The position numbers and the translations under genes were made by a program. Shown one piece after another: positions 51,164 to 59,651 of a DNA stretch of 64,000 bases; the stretch's first letter is position 1; each line of letters opens with the position of its first letter. The stretch spans positions 496,001 to 560,000 of the forward strand of contig OZ241340.1 of NCBI GenBank assembly GCA_965199975.1. The letters run 5' to 3'. Below the pieces are notes generated by a model that had not been told where the DNA came from, searched no databases, and worked only from the letters and a program-made list of their open reading frames with translations. Source of the stretch: JASLDZ01 sp965199975 (GTDB taxonomy: Bacteria > Pseudomonadota > Alphaproteobacteria > Caulobacterales > Caulobacteraceae).

Positions 51164-52201
51164 ATGGACGCCGCCGCCACCCGCTTCGAGCGCCTGCTTC
51201 AGCCGCGGCCGGAGGGCCTGTGGTGCCCCCCGGGCGGTTTCCACGTCGACCCCGTGCGCCCCGTCGACCGCGCGGTGATCACCCACGGCCACGCCGACCA
51301 TGCCCGCGCCGGCCACGGCCACGTGCTGGCGACCCCCGAGACGCTGGACATCATGCGCGTGCGCTATGGCGAGGACTTCGCCGGCTCCACGCAGCCGCTG
51401 CGCTATGGCGAACGGCTTGCGGTGGGCGCGGTCGACCTGACGCTCGTCCCGGCCGGGCATGTGCTGGGCTCGGCCCAGGCGGTGATCGCGCACAAGGGCT
51501 GCACCGCGGTGGTCTCGGGCGACTACAAGCGCCGGCGCGACCCCACTTGCGCGGGGTTCGAGCCCGTGCCTTGCGACCTCTTCATCACCGAGGCGACCTT
51601 CGGCCTGCCGGCGTTCCGCCACCCGCCTGCCGAGGGCGAGATCGCCAAGCTCATCGAGAGCCTGCGCCAGTTCCCCGAGCGCACCCACATCGTCGGCGCC
51701 TATGCGTTGGGCAAGGCGCAGCGCGTGATCAAGCTGATGCGCGAGGCGGGGTACGACAAGCCGATCTACGTCCATGGCGCCTTGCAGAAGCTGAACGCCC
51801 TCTACGAAGCCTGGGGAGTGGAGCTTGGACCCCTCGCTCCCGCGATCGAAGACGGTGAGAAGCGGCCTCGCGGCGGTGCGTTTCCCGGTGAAGTGGTGGT
51901 CGCGCCCCCGTCGGCGATCGCCGGCAGCTGGAGCCGCCGCTTCGCCGACCCGGTGGACTGCTTCGCCTCCGGCTGGATGCGTGTGCGTGGCCGCGCACGC
52001 CAACGCGGCGTGGAGCTGCCGCTGATCCTGTCGGATCACGCCGACTGGGACGAACTTATCGATACGGTGGCCGAACTCTCGCCGCGTGAGCTATGGGTCA
52101 CTCACGGCCGCGAGGAAGCTCTGGTGCGATGGTCGGAAACCCACGGCCACCCAGCCCGCGCGCTGCGGCTCGTGGGCTACGAGGACGACGACCTGGACTG
52201 A
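51164..52201 (+). CDS. Ligase-associated DNA exonuclease (metallo-beta-lactamase fold)
   Basis: 345 residues. The metallo-beta-lactamase metal site is ITHGHADHARAG (H-x-H-x-D-H), then PAGHVLGSAQAVI, VVSGDYKRRRDPTC (Asp ligand) and LILSDHADWDELI; the protein ends with THGREEALVRWSETHG. This pattern is that of the TIGR04122 exonucleases, which usually lie next to an ATP-dependent DNA ligase and often a helicase (Lhr-like), with proposed roles in repair. Neither partner is on either side here (nfeD upstream, a small gene and yebC downstream). ATG at 51164, 6 bases after the nfeD stop. Confidence 0.85.
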   Translation: MDAAATRFERLLQPRPEGLWCPPGGFHVDPVRPVDRAVITHGHADHARAGHGHVLATPETLDIMRVRYGEDFAGSTQPLRYGERLAVGAVDLTLVPAGHVLGSAQAVIAHKGCTAVVSGDYKRRRDPTCAGFEPVPCDLFITEATFGLPAFRHPPAEGEIAKLIESLRQFPERTHIVGAYALGKAQRVIKLMREAGYDKPIYVHGALQKLNALYEAWGVELGPLAPAIEDGEKRPRGGAFPGEVVVAPPSAIAGSWSRRFADPVDCFASGWMRVRGRARQRGVELPLILSDHADWDELIDTVAELSPRELWVTHGREEALVRWSETHGHPARALRLVGYEDDDLD

Positions 52202-52227
52202 CGGCGCCAGTGTCCGTCGCGGCGCGA

Positions 52228-52497
52228 TCAACCGCGGCGACGAACCACCAATTGATCGATCTCCAGCCGCCCGATCCGTGCGCGCCCGATCCCCAGCCTG
52301 CCGATCGCCAGCGCGCCTATGGCCAGCGCCCCGATCGCGAGCGCGCCAAGTGTGGTCACCGCCACGGCGACGGCGAAGGCGGCCTGCCCCATCGCCGCGT
52401 TGCCGCGCGTCAGGCCGAAGCGCGAGGGTCTCCTCGGTTGCCACTGAACGACCTCGGCCTCGAAGTCGGGGATGCCGTCGGCGTCGTAGCTGGTCAT
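52228..52497 (-). CDS. Small protein with pentapeptide-like repeats
   Basis: 89 residues, function unknown. The first 35 residues are ordinary (MTSYDADGIPDFEAEVVQWQPRRPSRF). From about residue 50 the sequence is a run of seven tandem five-residue units: GALAI, GALAI, GALAI, GRLGI, GRARI, GRLEI and DQLVV. The hydrophobic residue at the same place in each unit is the pattern of pentapeptide-repeat beta helices. The first units look membrane-like, and the later ones are basic. It is convergent with the exonuclease and divergent from yebC. The reading frame is supported by the regular pattern rather than by a known family. Confidence 0.5.
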   Translation of the reverse strand: MTSYDADGIPDFEAEVVQWQPRRPSRFGLTRGNAAMGQAAFAVAVAVTTLGALAIGALAIGALAIGRLGIGRARIGRLEIDQLVVRRRG

Positions 52498-52597
52498 GGG
52501 CGCAGAACGCCGCGGCGGCCCGCGCGTTGCCGCGCTTCCGCCGGCCGCGCCCGCCCGCTACACAGCCGGCCGCAGCTCCCTTCCCAAGACGACACCC

Positions 52598-53344
52598 ATG
52601 GCCGGCCACTCCAAGTTCAAGAACATCCAGTTCCGCAAAGGCGCGCAGGACAAGAAGCGCTCCAAGCTGTTCTCCAAGCTGTCGCGCGACATCACCATCG
52701 CCGCCAAAGGGGGGCTGCCCGATCCGGCCGCCAACGCGCGGCTGCGGCTGGCGATGAACAGCGCCCGCGCCGAGTCCATGCCCAAGGACGCCATCGACCG
52801 CGCCATCAAGAAGGCCGCGGGCGGCGAGGCCGACAACATGGAGGAGATCCGCTACGAAGGCTTCGGCCCCGGCGGCGTCGGCCTGATCGTCGAGGTGCTG
52901 ACCGACAACCGAAACCGCGCCGCCGCCAACGTGCGCTCGCTGTTCGCCAAGAACGGCGGCGCCCTGGGCGAGACCGGCTCGGTGGCCTTCATGTTCGACC
53001 GCGCGGGCCAGATCACCTTCCCCGCCTCCGCCGGCTCCGAGGATCAGGTGATGGAGGCGGCCATCGAGGCGGGCGCCGACGACGTGGAGTCCGACGAGGA
53101 GGGCCACACCGTCTTCACCGCGTTCGAAGAGCTGAACCCGGTGGCCGAGGCGCTGGAAGCCGCCCTGGGCTCGCCGACCTCCACCGCCGTGGTCTGGCGG
53201 CCGAAGACCGTGACGCCGGTGGAAGGCGACCCGGCGCAGAGCCTGATCAAGCTGGTGGACGCGCTGGACGACGACGACGACGTGCAGACCGTCTTCCTCA
53301 ACGCCGAGTTCGACGAGGCGACCACCGCCGCCATGGCCGGCTGA
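52598..53344 (+). CDS. yebC: YebC/PmpR-family regulatory protein
   Basis: 248 residues, TACO1/YebC family: transcription regulator or, in recent work, a translation factor for polyproline stretches. MAGHSKFKNIQFRKGAQDKKRSKLFSKLSRDITIA is the diagnostic start; NARLRLAMNSARAESMPKDAIDRAIKKAAG, YEGFGPGGVGLIVEVLTDNRNRAAANVR and the acidic GADDVESDEEGHTVFT follow. ATG at 52598. Located upstream of ruvC as in many alphaproteobacteria; the gap of 78 bases may hold the ruvC promoter. Confidence 0.93.
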   Translation: MAGHSKFKNIQFRKGAQDKKRSKLFSKLSRDITIAAKGGLPDPAANARLRLAMNSARAESMPKDAIDRAIKKAAGGEADNMEEIRYEGFGPGGVGLIVEVLTDNRNRAAANVRSLFAKNGGALGETGSVAFMFDRAGQITFPASAGSEDQVMEAAIEAGADDVESDEEGHTVFTAFEELNPVAEALEAALGSPTSTAVVWRPKTVTPVEGDPAQSLIKLVDALDDDDDVQTVFLNAEFDEATTAAMAG

Positions 53345-53422
53345 GCCCGCCGCTCACGCGGCCTTAACCGAAGCGGCGCTTCCCAGGCGTTGCGAATTCG
53401 GCGAGGGTGGGCGGCGGAACGC

Positions 53423-53947
53423 ATGATGAACGCCTCCGCGCTTCCCATTCGCATCCTGGGCCTCGACCCGGGCCTGCGCCGCACCGGTTGGGGCGTGGTG
53501 GAGGCGCAGGGCTCACGCCTGCGACTGGTGGCCTGCGGCACGGTGGTCGTGCCCGACACGCTGGGCTTGGCCGAGCGGCTCACGCGCCTGCTGGCGGCTC
53601 TGGCCGAGGTGGTGGCCGAGCAGGCCCCCCACGAGGCGGCGGTGGAAGAGGTGTTCGTCAACATGAACGGCCAGTCCACCCTCAAGCTCGGCCACGCCCG
53701 CGCCTGCGCCCTTCTGGCTCCCGCCCAGGCAGGCCTGCCGGTGGCGGAATACGCGACCACGCTGATCAAGAAGGCGGTGGTGGGCGTCGGCCGCGCCGAG
53801 AAGGCGCAGGTGGGCTTCATGGTGCGCCGCCTGCTGCCAGGCCTCGCCGCGCTGGCGGGCGATCCCGGCGAGGACGCGTGCGACGCCCTGGCCGTCGCCA
53901 TCGCCCACGCGCACTTGCGCGGCCACGCGGGGCGGCGCGCCGCATGA
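53423..53947 (+). CDS. ruvC: Crossover junction endodeoxyribonuclease RuvC
   Basis: Holliday-junction resolvase, 174 residues. Catalytic Asp in ILGLDPGLRRTGWGVV, Glu in EAAVEEVFVNMN, and the two acidic residues in DPGEDACDALAVAIAHAH. YATTLIKKAVVGVGRAEKAQVGFMV is typical. Two adjacent Met codons at 53423 and 53426; the longer is given. Overlaps ruvA by 4 bases (ATGA). Confidence 0.95.
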   Translation: MMNASALPIRILGLDPGLRRTGWGVVEAQGSRLRLVACGTVVVPDTLGLAERLTRLLAALAEVVAEQAPHEAAVEEVFVNMNGQSTLKLGHARACALLAPAQAGLPVAEYATTLIKKAVVGVGRAEKAQVGFMVRRLLPGLAALAGDPGEDACDALAVAIAHAHLRGHAGRRAA

Positions 53948-54564
53948 TCGGGCGTCTGCGCGGCGTGCTGGTCGAGGTCGAGGCCGACTCGGCCGTGGTC
54001 GAGGTCGGCGGCCCGGCGGGCGGCGTCGGCTATGTGGTGCGCATGGGCGCGCGACCGCTGGCGCGCCTGCCGGCGGTGGGCGAGGACGTGACGGTGCAGG
54101 TGGAGAGCCGGACCACCGAACAGGACGGCGTGACGCTGTACGGCTTCGCCTCGCGCGAGGACCGGGCGGTGTTCCGCATACTGACGGCCATCCAGGGCGT
54201 CGGTCCCAAGGCGGCGCTGGCGGTGCTGGACGTGCTGCCGCCGGCCGAGCTGGCGGGAGCGGTGGCGCGGGAGGACAAGGCGGCGGTGGCCCGCGCCTCG
54301 GGCGTGGGCCCCAAGCTCGCCCTTCGGATCGTGACCGAGTTGCGCGGCAAGCCGTTGGGCGCCGTGCTGACGGCGAGCGGACCCTCTCCGGTGCTGACGG
54401 CGCCGGCCCCGAGCCTCGCCGGCGAAGCGACGGCCGCCCTCATGGGCCTGGGCCTGGCCGAACCGCTCGCACGCCGTGCGGTGGAGGCGGCCGGCGCGCG
54501 GTTGGACGCGGATGCGACCCTCGAGGCGCTGATCAAGGCCGCCCTGCAGGAGAGCGCCCGATGA
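53944..54564 (+). CDS. ruvA: Holliday junction DNA helicase subunit RuvA
   Basis: Binds the four-way junction and loads RuvB. 206 residues. MIGRLRGVLVEVEADSAVVEVGGPAGGVGYVV is the canonical start; the two helix-hairpin-helix motifs are visible as TAIQGVGPKAALAVLD and ASGVGPKLALRIVTEL. The C-terminal RuvB-binding domain is AALMGLGLAEPLARRAVEAA. Starts at the ruvC stop. Confidence 0.95.
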   Translation: MIGRLRGVLVEVEADSAVVEVGGPAGGVGYVVRMGARPLARLPAVGEDVTVQVESRTTEQDGVTLYGFASREDRAVFRILTAIQGVGPKAALAVLDVLPPAELAGAVAREDKAAVARASGVGPKLALRIVTELRGKPLGAVLTASGPSPVLTAPAPSLAGEATAALMGLGLAEPLARRAVEAAGARLDADATLEALIKAALQESAR

Positions 54565-54589
54565 GTCGCGCAGCTGAGGGGCCCGGCGC

Positions 54590-55633
54590 GTGAGCCGCGT
54601 CGTCTCGCCCGAGGTCGACCCGGCCGACCGGGCGCTGCGCCCGCTCAGCCTGGACGAGTTCCACGGCCAGGCGCCGGTGAAGGCCAACCTGCGGGTGTTC
54701 ATCGACGCCGCCCGCGACCGCGCCTCCGCGCTCGACCATGTGCTGCTGTCCGGCCCGCCCGGGCTCGGCAAGACCACGCTGGCGCAGATCGTGGCGCGCG
54801 AGCTGGGGGTGAACTTCCGCGCCACCGCCGGGCCGATCCTGTCCAAGGCGGGCGACCTGGCGGCCATCCTCACCAACCTCGAAGCGCGCGACGTGCTGTT
54901 CATCGACGAAATCCACCGCCTGCCCGCCGCGGTGGAGGAGATCCTCTACCCCGCCATGGAGGACCACGTGCTGGACCTCGTGATCGGCGAAGGCCCCTCG
55001 GCGCGTTCGGTGCGAATCGACCTCGCCCCCTTCACGCTGGTGGGCGCCACCACCCGCGCGGGCCTTCTGGCGACGCCCCTGCGCGACCGCTTCGGCATCC
55101 CGCTGCGGCTGGAGTTCTACTCCCCGAACGAGCTGGAGCATGTGCTGCACCACGCCGCGCGCCGCATGAAGATCGACCTGACCCAAGACGGCGCATCCGA
55201 GATCGCCCGTCGTGGGCGCGGCACCCCGCGCGTGGCCGGGCGCCTCCTGCGCCGCGTGTGCGACTTCGCCCATGCCGAGGGCGCCGAGCGCGTCGACCGC
55301 GCCGTCGCCGCCCGCGGCCTGGCGCGCCTGGAGGTGGACGAGGCGGGACTCGACGGCATGGACCGCCGCTATCTGCGCGCCCTGATCGAGACCTACGGCG
55401 GCGGCCCCGTCGGCGCCGACAGCCTGGCCGCCGTCATGTCGGAGAGCCGCGACGCGGTGGAGGACGTGGTGGAGCCTTACCTCCTGCAGCAGGGCTACGT
55501 GCTGCGCACCCCGCGCGGCCGCGTGGCCGCGGCGGCGGCCTACGGCCACATCGGCCTCACGCCCCCGCCCGCACCCCCGTCTGTTCCTCCGTCTGGGCCG
55601 CCCAAGCCGCAGCCGGGCCTGTTCGAAGGTTGA
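54590..55633 (+). CDS. ruvB: Holliday junction DNA helicase RuvB
   Basis: AAA+ branch-migration motor, 347 residues. LRPLSLDEFHGQAPVKANLRVFIDAA, Walker A GPPGLGKTTLAQIVA, Walker B LFIDEIHRLP, LVGATTRAGLLATPLRDRFGI (sensor) and RGTPRVAGRLLRRV (arginine region) are present; the winged helix follows, with QQGYVLRTPRGRV near the end, then a Pro-rich tail. GTG start at 54590. Last of ruvC-ruvA-ruvB. Confidence 0.96.
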   Translation: MSRVVSPEVDPADRALRPLSLDEFHGQAPVKANLRVFIDAARDRASALDHVLLSGPPGLGKTTLAQIVARELGVNFRATAGPILSKAGDLAAILTNLEARDVLFIDEIHRLPAAVEEILYPAMEDHVLDLVIGEGPSARSVRIDLAPFTLVGATTRAGLLATPLRDRFGIPLRLEFYSPNELEHVLHHAARRMKIDLTQDGASEIARRGRGTPRVAGRLLRRVCDFAHAEGAERVDRAVAARGLARLEVDEAGLDGMDRRYLRALIETYGGGPVGADSLAAVMSESRDAVEDVVEPYLLQQGYVLRTPRGRVAAAAAYGHIGLTPPPAPPSVPPSGPPKPQPGLFEG

Positions 55634-55635
55634 GC

Positions 55636-56139
55636 ATGAGCGACGATCCGGTGGAGGCGGCGATCGCCGAAGCGCTCGGCGAGGGCGCCGATCCCACCCA
55701 TCCGTCCGCCGGCTGGATGGTGGGGCGCGAGCATCACCTGGCGGTGCGGGTGTATTACGAGGACACCGATTTCACCGGCATGGTCTACCACGCCAACTAC
55801 GTGCGCTACTTCGAGCGCGGACGGTCGGACTTCCTGCGGTTGATCGGGGCGGGGCACGCGGGCCTGCTCGACCGGGCCGATCCCGCCGCCTTCACCATCC
55901 AGCGCATCGCGCTCGACTTCCGCCGCCCCGCGCGGATCGACGACGCCCTGACGGTGATCACCACCTACGAGCACATGAGGGGGGCGCGGCTCGACGCCCT
56001 GCAGCGGATCGTGCGCGGCGCCGACCTGATCGCGCAGGCGCAGGTGCACGCCGCCTGCATCGACCTCGAGGGCCGCCCGCGCCGGCCGCCGAGCGAGCTG
56101 GCGGACCGCGTCCGCCCCTACCTGCCCCGCCCCGCCTGA
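55636..56139 (+). CDS. ybgC: YbgC-family acyl-CoA thioesterase
   Basis: Hotdog-fold thioesterase of 167 residues. VRVYYEDTDFTGMVYHANYVRYFERGRSDFLR is the YbgC signature with the catalytic Asp (Y-x-x-T-D-x-x-G). QRIALDFRRPARIDDALTVITTY is typical. The first 35 residues are a variable extension. YbgC is normally the first gene of the Tol-Pal cluster; here a CocE-type hydrolase gene follows and no tolQRAB or pal gene is found in the window. It starts 2 bases after the ruvB stop. Confidence 0.9.
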   Translation: MSDDPVEAAIAEALGEGADPTHPSAGWMVGREHHLAVRVYYEDTDFTGMVYHANYVRYFERGRSDFLRLIGAGHAGLLDRADPAAFTIQRIALDFRRPARIDDALTVITTYEHMRGARLDALQRIVRGADLIAQAQVHAACIDLEGRPRRPPSELADRVRPYLPRPA

Positions 56140-56204
56140 TTGTCTCGCCCGGCCGCATGACGCACGGTCCGGCGCGCGCGCCCCGCGTTCCTGGAGCCTC
56201 GCTC

Positions 56205-58253
56205 GTGCGATTTCCCGCCCGCCTCGCCGCCGTCTTCGTGGCCGCCGCCTTTCTCGCCCCAGCCGCGCTTGCGCAGGAGACGCCGGACGCGGGCCAGCCC
56301 AAGGGCGACCACGCGGGCGCGAGGCCTGAGGAAGCCACCGACAGCGAAGGCGCGCCCACCCCCGACGCCGGTCCAGGCAAGGGCGAGATCCCCGCGGAGT
56401 TCGAGGTGCGGCGCAGCGGCTTCGACTACGACCGGCGCGAGGCGGCCATCTCCATGCGCGACGGGGTGAAGCTTCACACGGTGATCCTCGTGCCCCGCGC
56501 CGCGCACCACGTGGGCATCCTGCTCACCCGTACGCCCTACAACGCCAACGACATGACCCGCCTGCGCCACGGGACGCACCTGGGGACCTCGCTCGACGGC
56601 TACGACAGCGCGCCCGACGTGGTGACCGGCGGCGGCTACATCCGCGTGGTGCAGGACGTGCGGGGCAAGTACGGCTCCGAGGGCGCCTTCACCATGAACG
56701 GGGCGCTGGCGCACACCAAGTACAACCCCACCGACACCGACGACGCCACCGACGCCTACGACACCATCGACTGGCTGGTGAAGCACGTGCCTGAGTCGAA
56801 CGGCCGCGTGGTGATCCTGGGCATCAGCTACGACGGCTACACGGCGCTGATGGCCACCATAAATCCGCACCCCGCGCTCATGGCGGCGGTGCCGATGAAC
56901 CCTATGGTCGACGGCTGGATGGGCGACGACTGGTTCCGCAACGGCGCCTTCGTGCAGCAGAACCTGCCCTACATCTACGAGCAGGAGGGCGCCCGGGCCA
57001 ACGAGCACAAGTGGTGGTCGGGCGTGCACGACGACTACACGCTCTACATGCGTGCGGGCTCCGCGGGCGAGCTCGGCCGCGAGCATGGACTGGAGCAGAC
57101 CGGCTTCTGGCGCAGGATCCTGGCGCACCCGGCCTACGACGACTTCTGGTCGACCCAGGCGGTGGACAAGGTGCTGGCCGCGCGCCCGGTCTCCACGCCC
57201 ATGCTGCTGGTCCACAGCCTGTTCGACGCGGAGGACATCTATGCGGCGCCGGCCGTCTACCGCGCGCTGAAGCCGAAGGACCCGGACGGGCGCATTCGCC
57301 TCGTGCTCGGCCCCTGGAATCACGGCCAGGAGATCGAGGGCGCCTCCAGCCTGGGCGACATCGAGTGGGGGTCGGACACGGGCCTGTGGTTCCGCCGACA
57401 CGTGCTGGCGCCTTACCTGGCCCACTACCTGCGCGACGACCCGCCCCCGCTCGACATCGCCCTGGTGACCGCCTTCGAGACCGGGACGGACGAGTGGCGC
57501 CGCCTGCCCCGATGGCCCGCGGCGCCGGACGGTGCGGCGCCCACGCCCACCGCGCTCTACCTGCGGCCAAACGGCGGCCTCGGCTTCGCACCCGCCGGCG
57601 GTCATCCGCAGACGGAGGACTACGTGTCCGACCCGGCCAAGCCCGTGCCCTTCCGCAGCCGCCCGAGCCAGCCGGTGGGCTACGACAACGGCCTGACCTG
57701 GCCGCGCTGGCTTGTGGACAACCAGGTGGAGGCCTCGGGCCGCACCGACGTGCTGAGCTTCACCACCGCACCTCTCACCGCGCCCCTGCGCATCACCGGC
57801 GCACCCGCCGTGCACCTTACCGCCGCCACCAGCGGGACCGACAGCGACTGGGTGGTCAAGCTGATCGACGTCTATCCCGACGAGACCACCGGCGAGGCCA
57901 GGATGGGCGGCTATCAGATGGGCGTGGCCATGAACATCTTCCGCGGCCGTTACCGCGAGGGCTTCGCCGCGCCGAAGCCGCTCAAGGCCGACGCGGCGCT
58001 AGCCTACCGCTTCGACCTGCCGGCGGCCGACCATGTGTTCCTGCCGGGCCACCGCATCATGGTGCAGGTGCAGTCGAGCTGGTTCCCGCTGTACGACCGC
58101 AACCCGCAGACCTTCACGCCCTCGATCATGTGGGCCAAGCCGGCCGACTACGTGAAGGCGACGCAGCGCATCACCGTGGCCGGCCCTTTGGAAAGCTTCG
58201 TCGACCTGCCGGTCACCCAGCCGCCGATCTTGCCCCTCGACATTCCCCGCTGA
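56205..58253 (+). CDS. CocE/NonD-family hydrolase (S15-like), secreted
   Basis: About 682 residues from a GTG at 56205 with GGAG 9 bases before it; the frame is open to an ATG at 56157, which would only extend the signal peptide. RFPARLAAVFVAAAFLAPAALAQ is a Sec signal. The alpha/beta-hydrolase domain has the nucleophile Ser in LGISYDGYTAL and preceding VQDVRGKYGSEG; the C-terminal jelly-roll domain (from about residue 500) is seen in APAVHLTAATSGTDSDWVVKLIDVYPD and HRIMVQVQSSWFPLYDRNPQT. Proteins of this family hydrolyse esters (cocaine esterase), acyl-antibiotics or X-Pro peptides; the substrate here is unknown. Its place downstream of ybgC is where Tol-Pal genes are expected. Confidence 0.85.
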   Translation: MRFPARLAAVFVAAAFLAPAALAQETPDAGQPKGDHAGARPEEATDSEGAPTPDAGPGKGEIPAEFEVRRSGFDYDRREAAISMRDGVKLHTVILVPRAAHHVGILLTRTPYNANDMTRLRHGTHLGTSLDGYDSAPDVVTGGGYIRVVQDVRGKYGSEGAFTMNGALAHTKYNPTDTDDATDAYDTIDWLVKHVPESNGRVVILGISYDGYTALMATINPHPALMAAVPMNPMVDGWMGDDWFRNGAFVQQNLPYIYEQEGARANEHKWWSGVHDDYTLYMRAGSAGELGREHGLEQTGFWRRILAHPAYDDFWSTQAVDKVLAARPVSTPMLLVHSLFDAEDIYAAPAVYRALKPKDPDGRIRLVLGPWNHGQEIEGASSLGDIEWGSDTGLWFRRHVLAPYLAHYLRDDPPPLDIALVTAFETGTDEWRRLPRWPAAPDGAAPTPTALYLRPNGGLGFAPAGGHPQTEDYVSDPAKPVPFRSRPSQPVGYDNGLTWPRWLVDNQVEASGRTDVLSFTTAPLTAPLRITGAPAVHLTAATSGTDSDWVVKLIDVYPDETTGEARMGGYQMGVAMNIFRGRYREGFAAPKPLKADAALAYRFDLPAADHVFLPGHRIMVQVQSSWFPLYDRNPQTFTPSIMWAKPADYVKATQRITVAGPLESFVDLPVTQPPILPLDIPR

Positions 58254-58308
58254 CGGGCGCGGCATGGGGATTGCCTCGGCGAAGGCGTCCCCAGCCTGGA
58301 GCGTCCCG

Positions 58309-59022
58309 ATGATGCACACCTCGATCGCCCCCGCCCCCACCGCACTCCACGCCGGGGGCGCGGCCGCCTGGGACGCGAGCGAGGCCGTGCTGGCCTGGCT
58401 CGGCCGCGAACTGCGCCCCGGCCTCGTAACGCTGGAGACCGGCGCGGGCCGCTCCACCCTGGCCTTCGCCGCCGCCGGGTGCGCCCACGAGGTGGTGACG
58501 CCTTCGGCCTCAGAGATCGCCGCCATCCGCACCGAAGGCGCGCTGCAGGGCCTGGCGATGGAGGCCGTGCGCTTCCACGAGGGCTTCAGCCAGGACGTGC
58601 TGCCGCGGCTCGACGCCGGCGAGCGCTACGACGTGGTGTTTATCGACGGCGGCCACGGCTTCCCCATTCCGGCGGTCGATTTCCAGTATCTCGCCCCGCG
58701 CCTGAAGGTCGGCGGCGCCATGCTGATCGACGACGTCGACCTGTGGACCGGCGGCATGATCGTCGAGGTGCTGAAGCGCGATCCGGCCTGGGCCTTCGAG
58801 GGCCTGCTCAAGGGCCGCACCGCGGTGTTCCGCAAGACCGCCCCCTTCACCGCCCACGAGTGGACGCAACAGCCCTACGTGCGCCGCAAGAGCTTCTGGC
58901 CGCAGACGCGGCGCAAGCTGGCCAATGGGCTGAGGCTGGTCGCCTCCGGCCGCATGGGCGCGATCGCAGGCAAGCTGGCCAACGAGCGCCGGCTGGCGCA
59001 GGCGGCGCAGCGCGACGCCTGA
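58309..59022 (+). CDS. Class I SAM-dependent methyltransferase-like protein
   Basis: 237 residues. Rossmann-fold methyltransferase: VTLETGAGRSTLAFAAAGCAHEVVTPSASE (SAM loop), YDVVFIDGGHGFPIPAVDFQYLAPRLKVGGAMLIDDVDLW (acidic D-x-G-H motif). It resembles the family typical of glycan or small-molecule O-methyltransferases with an 'FIDGxH' motif. Ends with a basic helical tail (RRKLANGLRLVASGR). The ATG at 58309 (MMHTSIAP) has GGAG upstream. The gene begins 55 bases after the hydrolase gene. Substrate unknown. Confidence 0.78.
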   Translation: MMHTSIAPAPTALHAGGAAAWDASEAVLAWLGRELRPGLVTLETGAGRSTLAFAAAGCAHEVVTPSASEIAAIRTEGALQGLAMEAVRFHEGFSQDVLPRLDAGERYDVVFIDGGHGFPIPAVDFQYLAPRLKVGGAMLIDDVDLWTGGMIVEVLKRDPAWAFEGLLKGRTAVFRKTAPFTAHEWTQQPYVRRKSFWPQTRRKLANGLRLVASGRMGAIAGKLANERRLAQAAQRDA

Positions 59023-59037
59023 GGCGGGGTCGCCCGC

Positions 59038-59550
59038 TCAGTCCTGCACCATGTCCTCGTCTACGTAGCCGACCCGCTCGACGCGCCGCCGGATCTTCAC
59101 CCGCCGGTCGTTCAACGCGTCGGACACGGCGCCCAACACCGCACCGTACAGCAGATGGACGGCGAAACGTTGAGTGGAGACGCCAGGGTCCTCATGCGGC
59201 TCACCCTTGGTGACGCCCATCTCCGGCAGGGCGCCCGCCACCCCGAAGGCGTAGAGCCCCGCGCCAAAGAGCGCGCCTGAGATTACGCCTGGCAGCGGCA
59301 AGTAGGGGCGGAAGGCGCCGTAGCCCGCGCCGAAACCGAGGCTGGCGGCATAGTGGCCGGCTTGCTCGATCAGTTCGGTGCCGTCGTCGCCGTACTTGGC
59401 GCGTGTGCCGAAGGTCTCGTCCAGCCAGTCCTGCGCGTTGTCGGCCAGCGTCGGCTTGAGCCAACCCGCGTCGCGGCCGATGAGCATGACGCCTGAGATC
59501 ACGACGCCGGCGACCAGGCCGCCCACGGCGCCGGCGGTGGAGCTGCGCAT
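59038..59550 (-). CDS. Hypothetical membrane protein
   Basis: 170 residues, three or four hydrophobic segments: AGAVGGLVAGVVISGVMLIG near the N-terminus, SLGFGAGYGAFRPY, PGVISGALFGAGLYAFGVAGAL, and FAVHLLYGAVLGAVSDALN near the C-terminus. The ATG at 59550 has GAGGAGG upstream. Between the first and second segments is a charged loop (TLADNAQDWLDETFGTRAKYG). The layout recalls small DUF1440/YagU-type membrane proteins but I do not recognise it. Convergent with the methyltransferase. Confidence 0.6.
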   Translation of the reverse strand: MRSSTAGAVGGLVAGVVISGVMLIGRDAGWLKPTLADNAQDWLDETFGTRAKYGDDGTELIEQAGHYAASLGFGAGYGAFRPYLPLPGVISGALFGAGLYAFGVAGALPEMGVTKGEPHEDPGVSTQRFAVHLLYGAVLGAVSDALNDRRVKIRRRVERVGYVDEDMVQD

Positions 59551-59651
59551 GACGGCCTCCTCATGGATGTGACGATCCGGGATCAAGCGGCGCGGAGGCG
59601 CGATCGTTCCGAGCTTGACCACAGCCTATGTGCGCGGGAGGACGCACGCCC

